Source: Acinetobacter sp. ANC 4470 (GTDB taxonomy: Bacteria > Pseudomonadota > Gammaproteobacteria > Pseudomonadales > Moraxellaceae). Taken from it: a DNA stretch of 64,000 bases. The translations under genes and the position numbers were made by a program. The stretch is from contig NZ_NEGC01000006.1 of the NCBI RefSeq assembly GCF_002135335.1, positions 133,172 through 197,171 of the forward strand, given 5' to 3'. Every line of letters starts with the position of its first letter. The first letter of the stretch is position 1. Below the pieces are notes generated by a model. It was not told where the DNA came from and did not search any database. It saw only the letters and a list, made by a program, of their open reading frames with translations. This document shows, piece after piece, positions 35,924-45,808 of this stretch.

Positions 35924-36928
35924 ATGTCAGTTGCACAATTTATTCAAGATGCTTGGAATCAACAAGCGAAGTGGTTAATTGTGCTAAGACCTTTGGCATG
36001 GATCTATCGCGGTGGTTTTTTGTTGAATAAAAAACTGTACCAAGTGGGCATTAAATCAAGTTATCAAGCACCAGTACCCGTGATGGTGATTGGTAATATT
36101 ACCGTGGGTGGTAGTGGTAAAACACCGTTACTGATTCAGTTGGTTAGTTATCTGCAAAGTCAAAATATTCGTGTTGGTGTGATTAGCCGTGGTTATGGTG
36201 GGAAAGGGCCTTTTCCAGCTTATGTGGATCTAGAATCTGTGCCAGAAGCTGTGGGGGATGAACCTTGTTTGATTGTGCAATCAACCAATGTTCCCATGGT
36301 GGTGGGTTCAAATCGACAACGCAGTATTGAGTATCTATTATCCAAGCATGACTTGGATTTAATTATTAGTGATGATGGTTTGCAACATTTGGCTTTACAG
36401 CGTCAAATTGAGTGGATTGTACTGGATCAGAATCGTGGCTTAGGTAATCAGAAAATATTACCTGAAGGTTATTTAAGAGAACCTGTTAGTCGATTAAGTA
36501 CAGGAACTGTGATTGAACATGCAGCAAGTCCTACATTAGCTTTAAACATGCATTTAGAAGTGGATACGCCATATTTACTTAATGCCATGGAAGCTAAAAT
36601 TTTTAATCCAGCCAATAATTTCTATGCTGTCGTTGGGATTGGTTTTCCACAACGTTTTTATCAAACTTTAGATTCTATCGGTATTCATCAATTTCAATGT
36701 CATGAATTTCCAGATCATTATGATTATGAAATCGCAGATCTGCAATTTGAAGATAGCAATCCAATTATTACCACTGAAAAAGATGCAGTGAAAATTTTGC
36801 CCTTATTAAAGCAAAACCCAGATTTTAAGCGGGAAATTTGGGTCGTTCCTGTTGAAGCGGTACTTTCGCCTGAGTGCTATGAGATTTTACATCAGCAATT
36901 ACAGCAATTCGGTATTCAAATTTCTTAA
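35924..36928 (+). CDS. lpxK: Tetraacyldisaccharide 4'-kinase LpxK
   Basis: A 334-residue membrane-associated kinase. The P-loop in GNITVGGSGKTPLLIQL (about residues 57-73), the following SRGYGGKGPFPAYVD, the VVGSNRQRS and DDGLQHLALQR motifs define LpxK, which phosphorylates lipid A at the 4' position. An N-terminal hydrophobic part (LIVLRPLAWIYRGGF) is the membrane anchor. It starts 3 bp after msbA and is followed by kdsB after 12 bp. Confidence 0.95.
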   Translation: MSVAQFIQDAWNQQAKWLIVLRPLAWIYRGGFLLNKKLYQVGIKSSYQAPVPVMVIGNITVGGSGKTPLLIQLVSYLQSQNIRVGVISRGYGGKGPFPAYVDLESVPEAVGDEPCLIVQSTNVPMVVGSNRQRSIEYLLSKHDLDLIISDDGLQHLALQRQIEWIVLDQNRGLGNQKILPEGYLREPVSRLSTGTVIEHAASPTLALNMHLEVDTPYLLNAMEAKIFNPANNFYAVVGIGFPQRFYQTLDSIGIHQFQCHEFPDHYDYEIADLQFEDSNPIITTEKDAVKILPLLKQNPDFKREIWVVPVEAVLSPECYEILHQQLQQFGIQIS

Positions 36929-36940
36929 GGTTCATCATTT

Positions 36941-37702
36941 ATGAAACATATTGTTATTCCTGCACGTTTTGCAAGTTCACGTTTACCCGGTAAGCCATTA
37001 TTGGAAATTCATGGTCGTCCAATGATTTTACGTGTGGTTGATCAAGCAAAAAAAGTCGCGGGTTTTGATGATTTATGTGTTGCTACTGATGATGAGCGTA
37101 TTGCTGAAGCCTGTCGTGCTGAAGGTGTAGATGTTGTGCTGACTCATGCAGATCATCCATCGGGTACAGATCGCTTAAGTGAGGTTGCTCGAATTAAAGG
37201 TTGGGCAAGTGAGGACATTGTAGTCAATGTGCAGGGCGATGAACCTCTGCTGCCAGCACAGTTGGTACAGCAAGTTGCGCAATTATTGCAATCACAGCCT
37301 GAATCCTCCATGTCAACATTGTGCGAGCCTATTCATAGTCTAGAAGAATTTAAGCGTGACAGTATTGTGAAAGTGGTGATGTCTAAATACAACCAAGCCT
37401 TGTATTTTAGTCGTGCGACTATTCCTTATGATCGAGATGGTGCTCAGCAAGAGCTTCAATCCTTGCATCCGCAAGCATATCGCCACTTAGGTTTATATGC
37501 TTATCGCGTCAATTTGCTACAAGAATATGTGTCTTGGGACATGGGTGTATTGGAACAGCTTGAAAGCTTGGAGCAATTACGTGTACTTGAAAATGGTCAT
37601 CGAATTGCGATTGCGGTTGCAGAAGCAAACTTGCCACCAGGTGTTGATACACAAGCCGATTTAGATCGTCTGAATGAAATGGATGTGTCTTGCTTTGAGT
37701 AA
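36941..37702 (+). CDS. kdsB: 3-deoxy-manno-octulosonate cytidylyltransferase KdsB
   Basis: A 253-residue enzyme of the CMP-Kdo synthetase family. The motif [17 protein letters not shown] (about residues 7-23), [11 protein letters not shown], the DHPSGTDRL motif and [12 protein letters not shown] are characteristic. It activates Kdo as CMP-Kdo for the LPS inner core. It closes the lipid A/Kdo block exbB-exbD-msbA-lpxK-kdsB; kdsA lies at the other end of the window. Confidence 0.97.
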   Translation: MKHIVIPARFASSRLPGKPLLEIHGRPMILRVVDQAKKVAGFDDLCVATDDERIAEACRAEGVDVVLTHADHPSGTDRLSEVARIKGWASEDIVVNVQGDEPLLPAQLVQQVAQLLQSQPESSMSTLCEPIHSLEEFKRDSIVKVVMSKYNQALYFSRATIPYDRDGAQQELQSLHPQAYRHLGLYAYRVNLLQEYVSWDMGVLEQLESLEQLRVLENGHRIAIAVAEANLPPGVDTQADLDRLNEMDVSCFE

Positions 37703-37731
37703 GATTTTGGCTAAGTTTGGACCTAAATTCA

Positions 37732-38715
37732 ATGCAAAATAATGTGGTTGCTCAAGTTTACCCGTGGCAAAAAACGGTTTGGGATACGCTAACGGGGCGT
37801 TTCCCAAAAATTGGACATGGCTTACTTTTTTATGGCAAAAAAGGCTGTGGTAAAGAGGCTTTCGCACAATATTTTTTGGCATGGGTGTTGTGTGCAAATC
37901 GAGATGTAAACAATGCGCCCTGTGGTGAATGTAGTAGTTGTCTATGGTTGAAGTCGGATACTCACCCGAATTATGTCTACATCAGCACAGATGAGGAAAA
38001 TAAAAAGCAAAATGCGAAAATTAAAATTGAAAAAATTCGTGATTTATTACCTTTTGTGCAACAAACCGTAGATGGCTGGCGTGTCATTGTGATTGAACCA
38101 GCGGAAGCGCTGAATATTGCTTCTGCAAATGCATTATTAAAAACACTTGAGGAACCAGGTGATCGAATTGTCATTATTTTATTGGCAGATCATTATTTGA
38201 AACTTCCTGCGACCATTCGCAGTCGCTTACAGCATTTTGCTTTGGATCGGATGTCTGAAGTGCAAGCAGATGCATATTTAACTGAGTATTTGCCAGATTT
38301 AAATCAGAGCCAAAAACAATTGTTGCTTAATTTGTCTAATCAAATGCCACTGCAAGCAATGCAACTGGCAAGTGCTGAATGGCCAAATAAACGACAAGAA
38401 TTTTTAAATGATTGGCAAAAACTGGTGATGCAAAAAAATATGCCAATGGCAATTGCGACCAAGTGGGGTAAAGCACTCAATTTTAGTGATTTTGCGCAAA
38501 TGTTTGAATACTTGTTGTCCGATTTAATTTGTGTCAAGCTAAATCAACAAGTCAAAAATCATGATTTGGATTTCACTGTACTAGCAGAACAATATTCATT
38601 GGAATTCTTATTTAGCATTTACGCTGACTTGCAACAATCTAAACAATTTATTGAGCAGAACGTACAAAGTAATTTAGTGCTTGATCAATTGTGTATAAAA
38701 CTAATGAATGTTTAA
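37732..38715 (+). CDS. holB: DNA polymerase III subunit delta prime
   Basis: About 327 residues of AAA+ clamp-loader type. The N-terminal P-loop reads GKKGCGKE, a degenerate form usual in delta prime, which does not hydrolyse ATP. A four-Cys zinc module (CANRDVNNAPCGECSSC) and SANALLKTLEEP and IRSRLQ motifs follow. It is part of the clamp loader that places the beta clamp on DNA. Start ATG 37732 (MQNNVVAQV) is chosen; a TTG at 37717 would extend it by five residues. pilZ follows after 17 bp. Confidence 0.92.
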   Translation: MQNNVVAQVYPWQKTVWDTLTGRFPKIGHGLLFYGKKGCGKEAFAQYFLAWVLCANRDVNNAPCGECSSCLWLKSDTHPNYVYISTDEENKKQNAKIKIEKIRDLLPFVQQTVDGWRVIVIEPAEALNIASANALLKTLEEPGDRIVIILLADHYLKLPATIRSRLQHFALDRMSEVQADAYLTEYLPDLNQSQKQLLLNLSNQMPLQAMQLASAEWPNKRQEFLNDWQKLVMQKNMPMAIATKWGKALNFSDFAQMFEYLLSDLICVKLNQQVKNHDLDFTVLAEQYSLEFLFSIYADLQQSKQFIEQNVQSNLVLDQLCIKLMNV

Positions 38716-38732
38716 ATTTAAAGGGGAATATG

Positions 38733-39074
38733 ATGCAACCACGTATGGGCGGTATTATTCAAGTGAATATCCCAGATACAGCTACTTTGTATGCCAGTTA
38801 TATGCCTTATGTTGTGGGTGGTGGATTATTTGTTCCGACCAAACAAGTGGTTCAATTGGGTGACGAAGTTTTTGTACTGGCAACTTTGCCTGAACAATCA
38901 CAGAAAATTCCTTTAACGGGGAAGGTGATTTGGATTTCACAAAAACAAAATGGAATTAAATTACAAGGATTTGGTATGCAGCTTTCTGGAGAGAAAGGCA
39001 TTTATTACAAATCAGAAGCCGAAAAACTGCTTGCAGGTATTAAGTCTGAAGGACGAAGTAGTTACACTATGTAG
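38733..39074 (+). CDS. pilZ: Type IV pilus assembly protein PilZ
   Basis: A 113-residue protein homologous to Pseudomonas PilZ (ATLYASYMPYVVGGGLFVPT), a stand-alone PilZ domain that lacks the c-di-GMP binding RxxxR site and is required for type IV pilus formation through contact with PilB and FimX. Start at ATG 38733 has GGGG six bases ahead; an ATG immediately before it (38730) is closer. Order holB-pilZ-tatD is the same as in Pseudomonas. Confidence 0.93.
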   Translation: MQPRMGGIIQVNIPDTATLYASYMPYVVGGGLFVPTKQVVQLGDEVFVLATLPEQSQKIPLTGKVIWISQKQNGIKLQGFGMQLSGEKGIYYKSEAEKLLAGIKSEGRSSYTM

Positions 39075-39100
39075 CTGTTTAAACTCTTTAGGATCTTACC

Positions 39101-39874
39101 GTGTTTGTAGATACTCACTGCCATTTAACCTTGCTTGACCTAACTCCATATGATGGTAATTTAGATCTAGCATTAGCACAGGCGCGTGAAGCGGGCGTAT
39201 CCAAATTTATGAGTATCTCGGTTGATCTGGATGATCATATTGAGCTTGCTAAAATAGCATCACGTCATGACGATGTTGGATACAGTGTTGGTGTTCATCC
39301 TTGTGAAGACCCTGCGACGATGGCACGTGCAACTACAGATTATTTAATCGAGCTTGCGCAACCAGAAAAAGTTTGGGCGATTGGTGAAACAGGCTTGGAT
39401 TATTTTCACAGTACAGACTTTATTGCAGAACAAAAAGAATGCTTTGCACGTCATATTTATGCCTCTCAGGCGGTGAAAAAGCCTGTAGTTGTGCATACCC
39501 GTTCTGCAAAACATGACACGGTTGATATCATTCGTGCTGAAAAGTCGACTCATGGTATTTTGCATTGTTTTACTGAGGATTGGGAAACCGCGAAGGCTGT
39601 TCTTGATTGTGGCTATTACGTGTCATTTTCAGGTATTGTTTCGTTTAAAAATGCTCAAGATTTAAGAGATGTGGCGAAGCAAGTGCCGCTTGATCGTGTT
39701 CTGATTGAAACGGATAGTCCTTATCTGGCACCGATGCCTTATCGAGGGAAATCTAATGAGCCAAAATACGTTCCCTATGTAGCCAAAGCCTTAAGTGACG
39801 TATATGATAAGTCGATTGAGGAAATCGCTTTCATTACTATGCAAAACTTTGAAAACCTCCTTAATTTAAAGTAA
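39101..39874 (+). CDS. TatD family metal-dependent hydrolase (YcfH type)
   Basis: A 257-residue TIM-barrel hydrolase. Metal ligands appear in VDTHCHL (residues 3-9), AIGETGLDY, KPVVVHTRSA, GILHCF and ETDSPYL. TatD proteins are Mg2+-dependent 3'-5' exonucleases; this copy adjoins holB and is of the YcfH group. The start is GTG at 39101 (MFVDTHCHL); no better start lies upstream in frame. Confidence 0.93.
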   Translation: MFVDTHCHLTLLDLTPYDGNLDLALAQAREAGVSKFMSISVDLDDHIELAKIASRHDDVGYSVGVHPCEDPATMARATTDYLIELAQPEKVWAIGETGLDYFHSTDFIAEQKECFARHIYASQAVKKPVVVHTRSAKHDTVDIIRAEKSTHGILHCFTEDWETAKAVLDCGYYVSFSGIVSFKNAQDLRDVAKQVPLDRVLIETDSPYLAPMPYRGKSNEPKYVPYVAKALSDVYDKSIEEIAFITMQNFENLLNLK

Positions 39875-39913
39875 ATAATTTGAATTGATATAAGCGCATA
39901 AGAGAGTTACAGA

Positions 39914-40534
39914 GTGAAGATGGATCGTCAGGCTCAGTTTCGGGCAAGAGAAGCGTTAATTTTTCAAGTTGCAGAGCAACTATTGTTAGAAAATGGCGAA
40001 TCAGGAATGACACTTGATGCGTTGGCAGCAGAGCTCGATCTTGCCAAAGGGACGCTGTATAAACATTTTCAAAGTAAAGATGAGCTCTATATGCTTCTTA
40101 TTATTCGTAATGAGAACATGTTATTAGAAATGATTAAGGATGAGGAAAAAGCTTTTCCAGAGCATTTAGCATTCTTTATGTTGCATCATTTACACCATCC
40201 TGAACGTACAGTGTTATTCCATCAAATTGAAGAACGTCTTTCTACGACAGGTGTTGGTATTCACTTATTGTTTAGCGAACTTTATCAAATCAGGAAACAG
40301 CGTTTGCGGATTATCTTCAAAATGACTGAACGTTATTTGGAAAATATTCAAAGTACGATGTCTGTGCGTGACTATTTGGCTTCAATTTGGGCTTTAACAC
40401 ATGGTGCGGCAGCAATATTAAACTCTAGCTTTTATCAGCGTTACTTGGGTTCGCGCGATACACTTCGTGTTGCCTATATCGATCAAGCTTTGGCGATGCC
40501 CAAGCAAACCAGTTCCACGGAACAATTTGCTTAA
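39914..40534 (+). CDS. TetR family transcriptional regulator
   Basis: A 206-residue regulator. Residues about 18-55 form the TetR DNA-binding helix-turn-helix (QLLLENGESGMTLDALAAELDLAKGTLYKHFQSKDELY); the rest is a helical ligand domain without clear relatives. Start is GTG 39914, with AGAGAG ahead; ATG 39920 is also possible. It is followed after only 9 bp by gspH on the same strand, so it may be cotranscribed with, or control, the pseudopilin operon. Effector unknown. Confidence 0.88.
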   Translation: MKMDRQAQFRAREALIFQVAEQLLLENGESGMTLDALAAELDLAKGTLYKHFQSKDELYMLLIIRNENMLLEMIKDEEKAFPEHLAFFMLHHLHHPERTVLFHQIEERLSTTGVGIHLLFSELYQIRKQRLRIIFKMTERYLENIQSTMSVRDYLASIWALTHGAAAILNSSFYQRYLGSRDTLRVAYIDQALAMPKQTSSTEQFA

Positions 40535-40543
40535 AGGTCAGCT

Positions 40544-41104
40544 ATGAAGCACATAAAATCAGCATCAATTCGTGGTTTTACTTTGATAGAATTGATGGTG
40601 GTTATTGTGATTATGGCAATCATGGCCTCTTTAATTTTAACCAATATTAATGGAGTGGATCAGCGTAAAGCGATGCAAGCACGGGAAGTGTTTATCATGG
40701 ATTTACGCAGGATTAATCGGGAAGCCAATGATCAAGCACGCATTTTTGCACTTGATGTTCAAACGGCAACAGATGTATCTCCATTTCGTTATGCTGTGAT
40801 TGAATATTTAGTTCCATCTATTCAAGCTGCACAAACATCTCAATTTTCTAAAAATAAAAAATGGCAACATTATACCGAATTTAAACCACGTGATTTACCT
40901 GAGCTGGTTTCCTTCAATGTGCAATCACTCGATCAGCAATATGAAAATGCCAATAATGATGATTTGCTGAGTGCCAATGCGCCTAAATTACTGTGGTTGG
41001 GCAATGGCGAAGCAAAGCCCGTCCGTATTCAGTTTTATTTCGAACAACGCCCGATTGGTGAAGAAATTGAAATTGATCATTTAGGTAAAATCAATGAAAG
41101 CTAG
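40544..41104 (+). CDS. gspH: Type II secretion minor pseudopilin GspH
   Basis: A 186-residue minor pseudopilin. The prepilin peptidase site RG|FTLIELMVVIVIMAIMASL (cut after residue 11, with Glu at +5) is present, followed by a variable C-terminal domain that ends with QFYFEQRPIGEEIEIDHLGKI. GspH is part of the tip of the type II secretion pseudopilus. It overlaps gspI by 11 bp. Four pseudopilin genes H-I-J-K in a row support the assignment. Confidence 0.88.
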   Translation: MKHIKSASIRGFTLIELMVVIVIMAIMASLILTNINGVDQRKAMQAREVFIMDLRRINREANDQARIFALDVQTATDVSPFRYAVIEYLVPSIQAAQTSQFSKNKKWQHYTEFKPRDLPELVSFNVQSLDQQYENANNDDLLSANAPKLLWLGNGEAKPVRIQFYFEQRPIGEEIEIDHLGKINES

Positions 41105-41534
41105 ATACTTTAAGCATAGCTCTTCATCTTGCGCAGCGGCGAAACAGCATTTTGTTCATCGCAGCTCAGGTTTTACATTATTAGAGGTCATGGTTGCCTT
41201 AGCTATTTTTGCTACAGCAGCAATCGCATTGACTAAGGTGGCAATGCAATATACCCAAGCCACATCCAATGCTATTTTACGCACTAAAGCACAATTTGTG
41301 GCGTTAAATGAAGTTGCTACGATGGAAATCAATCAAGAATGGTTGCAAGGAACACAGTCAAAACAAACCACGCAGCAAGGTGAAACTTGGCAAATTGATA
41401 AATCTGCCCAATCGACTATTAGTCCCAACGTACAACGCATTGAAGTTCAAGTCAGTTTATTTAATGCAGAAACAGGCAAAGTAGAATCAGGAATCACACA
41501 TTTGGTTTTCTTTAACCATAAGGTTGAACGATGA
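41094..41534 (+). CDS. gspI: Type II secretion minor pseudopilin GspI
   Basis: A 146-residue protein. A long basic leader (MKARYFKHSSSSCAAAKQHF) is followed by the prepilin site SSG|FTLLEVMVALAIFATAAIAL with Glu at +5. The C-terminal domain (RTKAQFVALNEVATMEINQEWLQG) is typical for GspI, the core of the pseudopilus tip with GspJ and GspK. It overlaps gspH by 11 bp and gspJ by 4 bp. Confidence 0.9.
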   Translation: MKARYFKHSSSSCAAAKQHFVHRSSGFTLLEVMVALAIFATAAIALTKVAMQYTQATSNAILRTKAQFVALNEVATMEINQEWLQGTQSKQTTQQGETWQIDKSAQSTISPNVQRIEVQVSLFNAETGKVESGITHLVFFNHKVER

Positions 41535-42172
41535 AAAACCGTCAAAAAAACCATAAAAAAGGCTTTACCTTAGTTGAATTATTGGTTGCGATTGCTATTT
41601 TTGCGGTGCTCTCAGCATTGGGTTGGAAGGTTTTTGATTATTTGATTAAAGTTAAAGAGCGTAATACTGAACATGAAATTAATTTAGGGCAGCTCCAAGA
41701 AGCTTACCAGCAAATTTTACGTGATACTGTGCAAGCTGTGCCGCTGAGTGCGAATATGAATAGTGAGATTCAACCTGCTTTGGTTTTGCAAAATGGTCGT
41801 TTTAGTTTTAGTAAAACAGGGGGGACTGATCCTTTGCAGCAGGGCATTTCACCTGATGAACGTGTGGAATATCAATACCGTGCAGATGAAAAAAAACTGT
41901 ATCGCTTGAAATATTCTTATTTAAATAGCACTGGGCGTGAACAACCTGAATCGAGTGTTCTGTTAAGCGAAGTAGATCAGTTTGAAGTGATCGTGTTAAA
42001 TCCAAATGAAGCAACCTCATGGCCAGATGCACAAGCAGATTTAATGGATATCACGCAAAAACAACGTTTACCGAAAGGGATTAAAATTAAATTAACAGTC
42101 AAAGATGTTGCATATGAATGGATTTTTAGTTTGTTAAATACAGACTATTTAAACCCGCAGGACAATAATTAA
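41531..42172 (+). CDS. gspJ: Type II secretion minor pseudopilin GspJ
   Basis: A 213-residue minor pseudopilin, larger than most GspI proteins. The leader KNHKKG|FTLVELLVAIAIFAVLSALGW has the Gly at -1 and Glu at +5. The C-terminal beta-rich part contains VEYQYRADEKKLYRLKYSYLN as in GspJ. It overlaps gspI by the ATGA motif. It is followed by gspK after about 47 bp. Confidence 0.9.
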   Translation: MKNRQKNHKKGFTLVELLVAIAIFAVLSALGWKVFDYLIKVKERNTEHEINLGQLQEAYQQILRDTVQAVPLSANMNSEIQPALVLQNGRFSFSKTGGTDPLQQGISPDERVEYQYRADEKKLYRLKYSYLNSTGREQPESSVLLSEVDQFEVIVLNPNEATSWPDAQADLMDITQKQRLPKGIKIKLTVKDVAYEWIFSLLNTDYLNPQDNN

Positions 42173-42219
42173 AATCACCATGCAAATAACCCCACGTCAT
42201 AAGGTCTAAAAAATTGAGC

Positions 42220-43167
42220 ATGAAGCAGCAAGAGGGTATTGCCTTAATAACGATATTGGTGATGGTGGCATTAGCGACTATTCTTGCTGCGACCATTGCA
42301 AAACGTCAGGTGAATACTGCTGAGAATACAGCATATTTAATGCGTCAAAATCAATCCTTGTTGTATGCAAAAAGTGCTGAAGCCTTCTTTTCAGAACTGT
42401 TAGTGGATGATGCAAACAATGCTGGAGCTGTTGATCATTTACAAGAAAATTGGGCAAAACCGATGCCAGCTTTTCCAGTAGACGATGGTTTTGTCTCTGG
42501 AAGTTTGCAAGATGAATCAGGTAAATTTAATTTAAATAGTTTGGTTAATGACGAAGGTGTGGCGAACCCACAGGCAAAACTGTGGTTTGAAAAACTCTTG
42601 CTACGTGTGGGATTGCCAGAGAAATTAAGTGAAGCTGTGATTGATTGGCAAGATGTTGATAACGAAATCATTGGTGGAATGGGGGCAGAAAATAGCTATT
42701 ATCAAGGATTACCACAAGGTTATTTAGCTGCAAACAGTAAATTTCATAGTGTAGAAGAACTTAAATTAGTACGTGGTTTTGAAGATCAAAAATATTTGCA
42801 AATCGTAGATTATGTCAGTGCATTGCCTACATCGGACAGTAAGGTCAATGTCAATACAGCACCAGCTATGCTGCTTGCCAGTCTCGATCCTAAGTTGGAC
42901 ATCAAAGCTGTTGAACAAGCTTTACAAAAACGCCAAGCCAATTTGGAACACTTTTCTAATATTAATGATCTTTGGACAATTGAGCCTTTTAAGCAAGTAA
43001 ATCCTGATGTGCAAAGTCAAGTCAATGAGTTGCTGGGTGTGCAGTCCAACTATTTCAAAGCCAAAATTGAAGTGTTACTAAGTGAACGTAAACGTCAGTT
43101 TAGTAGTGATTTAGTGCGTAAAGATAAAACAGTGTATGTTGCGTATCGAAGTATGGCGCCGTTTTAA
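42220..43167 (+). CDS. gspK: Type II secretion minor pseudopilin GspK
   Basis: About 315 residues. The N-terminus KQQEG|IALITILVMVALATILAA has the prepilin cut but lacks Glu at +5, as always in GspK. The DESGKFNLNSL motif and KVNVNTAPAMLLAS (helix-hairpin-helix-like) of this family are seen. GspK caps the pseudopilus. ATG 42220 is used; a TTG six bases earlier is in frame. It ends this operon; the core secretin, ATPase and GspG genes are not in the window. Confidence 0.9.
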   Translation: MKQQEGIALITILVMVALATILAATIAKRQVNTAENTAYLMRQNQSLLYAKSAEAFFSELLVDDANNAGAVDHLQENWAKPMPAFPVDDGFVSGSLQDESGKFNLNSLVNDEGVANPQAKLWFEKLLLRVGLPEKLSEAVIDWQDVDNEIIGGMGAENSYYQGLPQGYLAANSKFHSVEELKLVRGFEDQKYLQIVDYVSALPTSDSKVNVNTAPAMLLASLDPKLDIKAVEQALQKRQANLEHFSNINDLWTIEPFKQVNPDVQSQVNELLGVQSNYFKAKIEVLLSERKRQFSSDLVRKDKTVYVAYRSMAPF

Positions 43168-43325
43168 TCGGATGGACGAATCAGTTGTCATATAATTCAG
43201 TGAATGATGAGCTTTTATCATCATGCAATTTCCCAATTGCATTGAACTGTAAAATTAATGCGCAGACTTTCACTTTTGCTTTATAATCCAGTTTATTTCA
43301 CAAATTTTGGATTGCACCACGGCAC

Positions 43326-43922
43326 ATGTTAATTCGTAAGTTATTTAAGTTTGAAAATGCTCATATTGTGCGAAATTGCACATCGGATCGCTGTAAGCGT
43401 TCAATTCATGGTCATAGTTATAAAGTTGAATTATTGCTTAAAGCTTCGAAGCTAGATCATGGTCAAATGGTGTATGACTTTGGGTTGTTGAAAGGTGTAA
43501 TTAAAGATATTTTTGACAGTTTCGATCATGCCATTTGCTTTTGGCAACATGACGATGCCGAATATATCGATGCCTGCAAAAAATTTAGTGCGCGTTGGGT
43601 GTCTTTACCCGTTTCACCATCGGCAGAACAATTTTCACGTATTTTCTTCTATTTAGCACAGCAAGTATTGGCATCGACCATTACCCAAAATGGCGAAGGT
43701 GATGTGGAAGTTTACTCAGTCATTGTGCATGAAACGGATACAGGTTATGCGCAAAGCTTTATAGAAGATATTGAAAACGAGCAAATGGGTGTGTTGAGCC
43801 TTGAACAAATGGTGTTCTCTGAACAAGTTCAAGCGGAATGGGCAGACTCAAATATGTATAAAAAACTACAACAAGGGATTAAATTCCAAAACCCAAGTGT
43901 TGATCTTCAAGTCAAAATTTAA
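43326..43922 (+). CDS. 6-carboxytetrahydropterin synthase (QueD)-like protein
   Basis: A 198-residue protein of the PTPS/QueD fold. Zinc-binding His are in FENAHIV and IHGHSYKVE, and the catalytic Glu in VIVHETDTGYAQ. The catalytic Cys has CKRSIHGH, one residue farther from HGH than in E. coli QueD. About 75 extra residues (a middle insert and a C-terminal tail ending SVDLQVKI) make it longer than the usual 120. It may be QueD in queuosine synthesis or a related pterin enzyme; no other que gene is nearby. Confidence 0.78.
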   Translation: MLIRKLFKFENAHIVRNCTSDRCKRSIHGHSYKVELLLKASKLDHGQMVYDFGLLKGVIKDIFDSFDHAICFWQHDDAEYIDACKKFSARWVSLPVSPSAEQFSRIFFYLAQQVLASTITQNGEGDVEVYSVIVHETDTGYAQSFIEDIENEQMGVLSLEQMVFSEQVQAEWADSNMYKKLQQGIKFQNPSVDLQVKI

Positions 43923-43971
43923 AGACTGGAGTACATTTTGGTAGGTTTTAAACAAGGATTAGGAAACAGTT

Positions 43972-44685
43972 ATGTCTTTAACTGAACAACAGCAAATTAA
44001 ATTGGATAAAATTCAATTGGATGCGGGTTGGAAAAGTGGTTTGAGTGAATTTTTACTCAGTCCAAAAATGGATGAGTTAAAAGACTTTCTTGTTCAGGAA
44101 AAAAAAGCAGATAAAGTGATTTATCCACCAAGTTCACTAATTTTTAATGCGTTAAATACTACACCTTTGACTAATGTTAAAGTGGTGATTTTGGGGCAGG
44201 ATCCATATCATGGGCCAGATCAGGCACATGGATTAAGTTTTTCAGTTCAGAAAGGGGTTGCAATACCCCCATCTTTGCGTAATATTTTTCATGAGTTAAA
44301 TACAGATTTGGGTGTTGTTAAACCAGTCCATGGTGATTTAACGCGTTGGGCTGAACAAGGTGTGTTGTTGCTCAATGCTGTATTGACTGTTGAAGCAGGT
44401 CAGCCGACTTCGCATCAAAAACGGGGTTGGGAAGATTTTACCGATCACGTGATTGATGTTTTAAATGAGCAGTGTGAGCATATTGTTTTTATTCTTTGGG
44501 GTGCATATGCGCAGCGTAAAGGACAGCGCATTGATCAAAATAAGCATTTAGTATTAAAGGCTGCTCATCCGTCACCATTGGCGGCGAATCGTGGTGGTTT
44601 TTTTGGTTGTAAAGTATTTTCAAAATCCAATAATTATCTGAAACAAAATGGCATTGAGCCTATAAATTGGCAGCTGGACGCATGA
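43972..44685 (+). CDS. ung: Uracil-DNA glycosylase
   Basis: A 237-residue family 1 UDG. The catalytic motif [21 protein letters not shown] (water-activating Asp in GQDPYHGP) and the base-flipping [14 protein letters not shown] motif are complete. It cuts uracil from DNA after cytosine deamination. The stop overlaps the next gene's ATG by 4 bp. Confidence 0.97.
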   Translation: MSLTEQQQIKLDKIQLDAGWKSGLSEFLLSPKMDELKDFLVQEKKADKVIYPPSSLIFNALNTTPLTNVKVVILGQDPYHGPDQAHGLSFSVQKGVAIPPSLRNIFHELNTDLGVVKPVHGDLTRWAEQGVLLLNAVLTVEAGQPTSHQKRGWEDFTDHVIDVLNEQCEHIVFILWGAYAQRKGQRIDQNKHLVLKAAHPSPLAANRGGFFGCKVFSKSNNYLKQNGIEPINWQLDA

Positions 44686-45806
44686 CACTATCTCCTGAAT
44701 TGAAAAGTTATCATTCCGATCTAATTGTAGAGGAAGCAAATAATGGCTGGCGCATTGTTCGCCTGAATCGCCCGAAATCTCTACATGCTTTAGATGAATC
44801 AATTGCAACTGCACTTTTACAAGTGTTTCAAGATTTTCAACATGATGATGCCGTAAAAGCAATCTGGTTGGATTCCACGACACCCAAAGCATTCTGTGCA
44901 GGTGGTGATGTTCGTAAACTTCGTCAGTTGGTGATTAACGATGAAGTGGATACTGCCAATAAATTTTTTGAACAAGAATATGCATTAGATTTGTTGCTGC
45001 ATAATTATGCTAAGCCTGTGCTTGTGTGGGGCGAAGGCTATGTGATGGGTGGTGGGCTAGGGTTGTTTATGGCAGCGCCATTCCGCCTTGTGACCCCATA
45101 TTCACGTTTAGCGATGCCTGAAATTAATATTGGACTATATCCAGATGTGGGTGCTACACGTTTCTTGGCAGATCGTGGCGCAATCGGTTTGTTTACGGGC
45201 TTAACAGGTTCAATTATGACCGCAGCTGGTGCTTATGGCATTGGTTGGGCAACCCATATTTGTGATACGCAGCGTGATAATGTGCTAGAAAAACTAATCA
45301 ATATTGATTGGGGGCATTATCCTGCAGGTGATTTTCGTGCCATCGATGACACTTTAAATAGTATGCATCGTCCAGTTGGGCCTGGTCCATTACAAAACTC
45401 ATTAGACGTGATTCAAAGTGTTTGTCGTGGGGTTAACTTTGAGCATGATTACGAATCTATTATTGGTTTGAGTGATGCAAGAAGTGATTGGTTGCGCCAA
45501 GCCAGTGAAAACTTGCAAAAAGGTTCACCGACCACAGCTGCTTTAACATGGTTGTTATGGCAATGGGGTAAACAGGTTCACTCTTGGAATGAGGTTTTTG
45601 AGCTTGAAACTCAAATTTCGGATTGGAAGATTCGTCATCCAGATTTTGTAGAAGGTGTTCGTGCGCGTTTGGTGGATAAAGATCTTTCTCCAGAATGGAA
45701 AAAGGGCGTTGATTTCTCACTAAAAGCAATTTTGTCAGATTGTCCACCTGTAACTAAAAATGAAAGCTGGAACAATCTTTTGAAACATTATGGTGTGATC
45801 GGTTAA
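44682..45806 (+). CDS. Enoyl-CoA hydratase/isomerase family protein (3-hydroxyisobutyryl-CoA hydrolase type)
   Basis: A 374-residue crotonase-fold protein, longer than typical 260-residue hydratases. [10 protein letters not shown] (about residue 70) and [43 protein letters not shown] match the long group that contains 3-hydroxyisobutyryl-CoA hydrolase and valine degradation enzymes. The oxyanion-hole CAGGD and the catalytic Glu in PEINIGL are present. The start is set at ATG 44682 (MTLSPELKS), which overlaps the ung stop by 4 bp. Its valine pathway role is inferred; no other pathway genes adjoin. Confidence 0.83.
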   Translation: MTLSPELKSYHSDLIVEEANNGWRIVRLNRPKSLHALDESIATALLQVFQDFQHDDAVKAIWLDSTTPKAFCAGGDVRKLRQLVINDEVDTANKFFEQEYALDLLLHNYAKPVLVWGEGYVMGGGLGLFMAAPFRLVTPYSRLAMPEINIGLYPDVGATRFLADRGAIGLFTGLTGSIMTAAGAYGIGWATHICDTQRDNVLEKLINIDWGHYPAGDFRAIDDTLNSMHRPVGPGPLQNSLDVIQSVCRGVNFEHDYESIIGLSDARSDWLRQASENLQKGSPTTAALTWLLWQWGKQVHSWNEVFELETQISDWKIRHPDFVEGVRARLVDKDLSPEWKKGVDFSLKAILSDCPPVTKNESWNNLLKHYGVIG

Positions 45807-45808
45807 GA

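Noticed and set aside
40510..40525. parS-like GTTCCACGGAAC in the tetR 3' end
   Set aside because: The palindrome lacks the two central bases of parS and lies in coding sequence.
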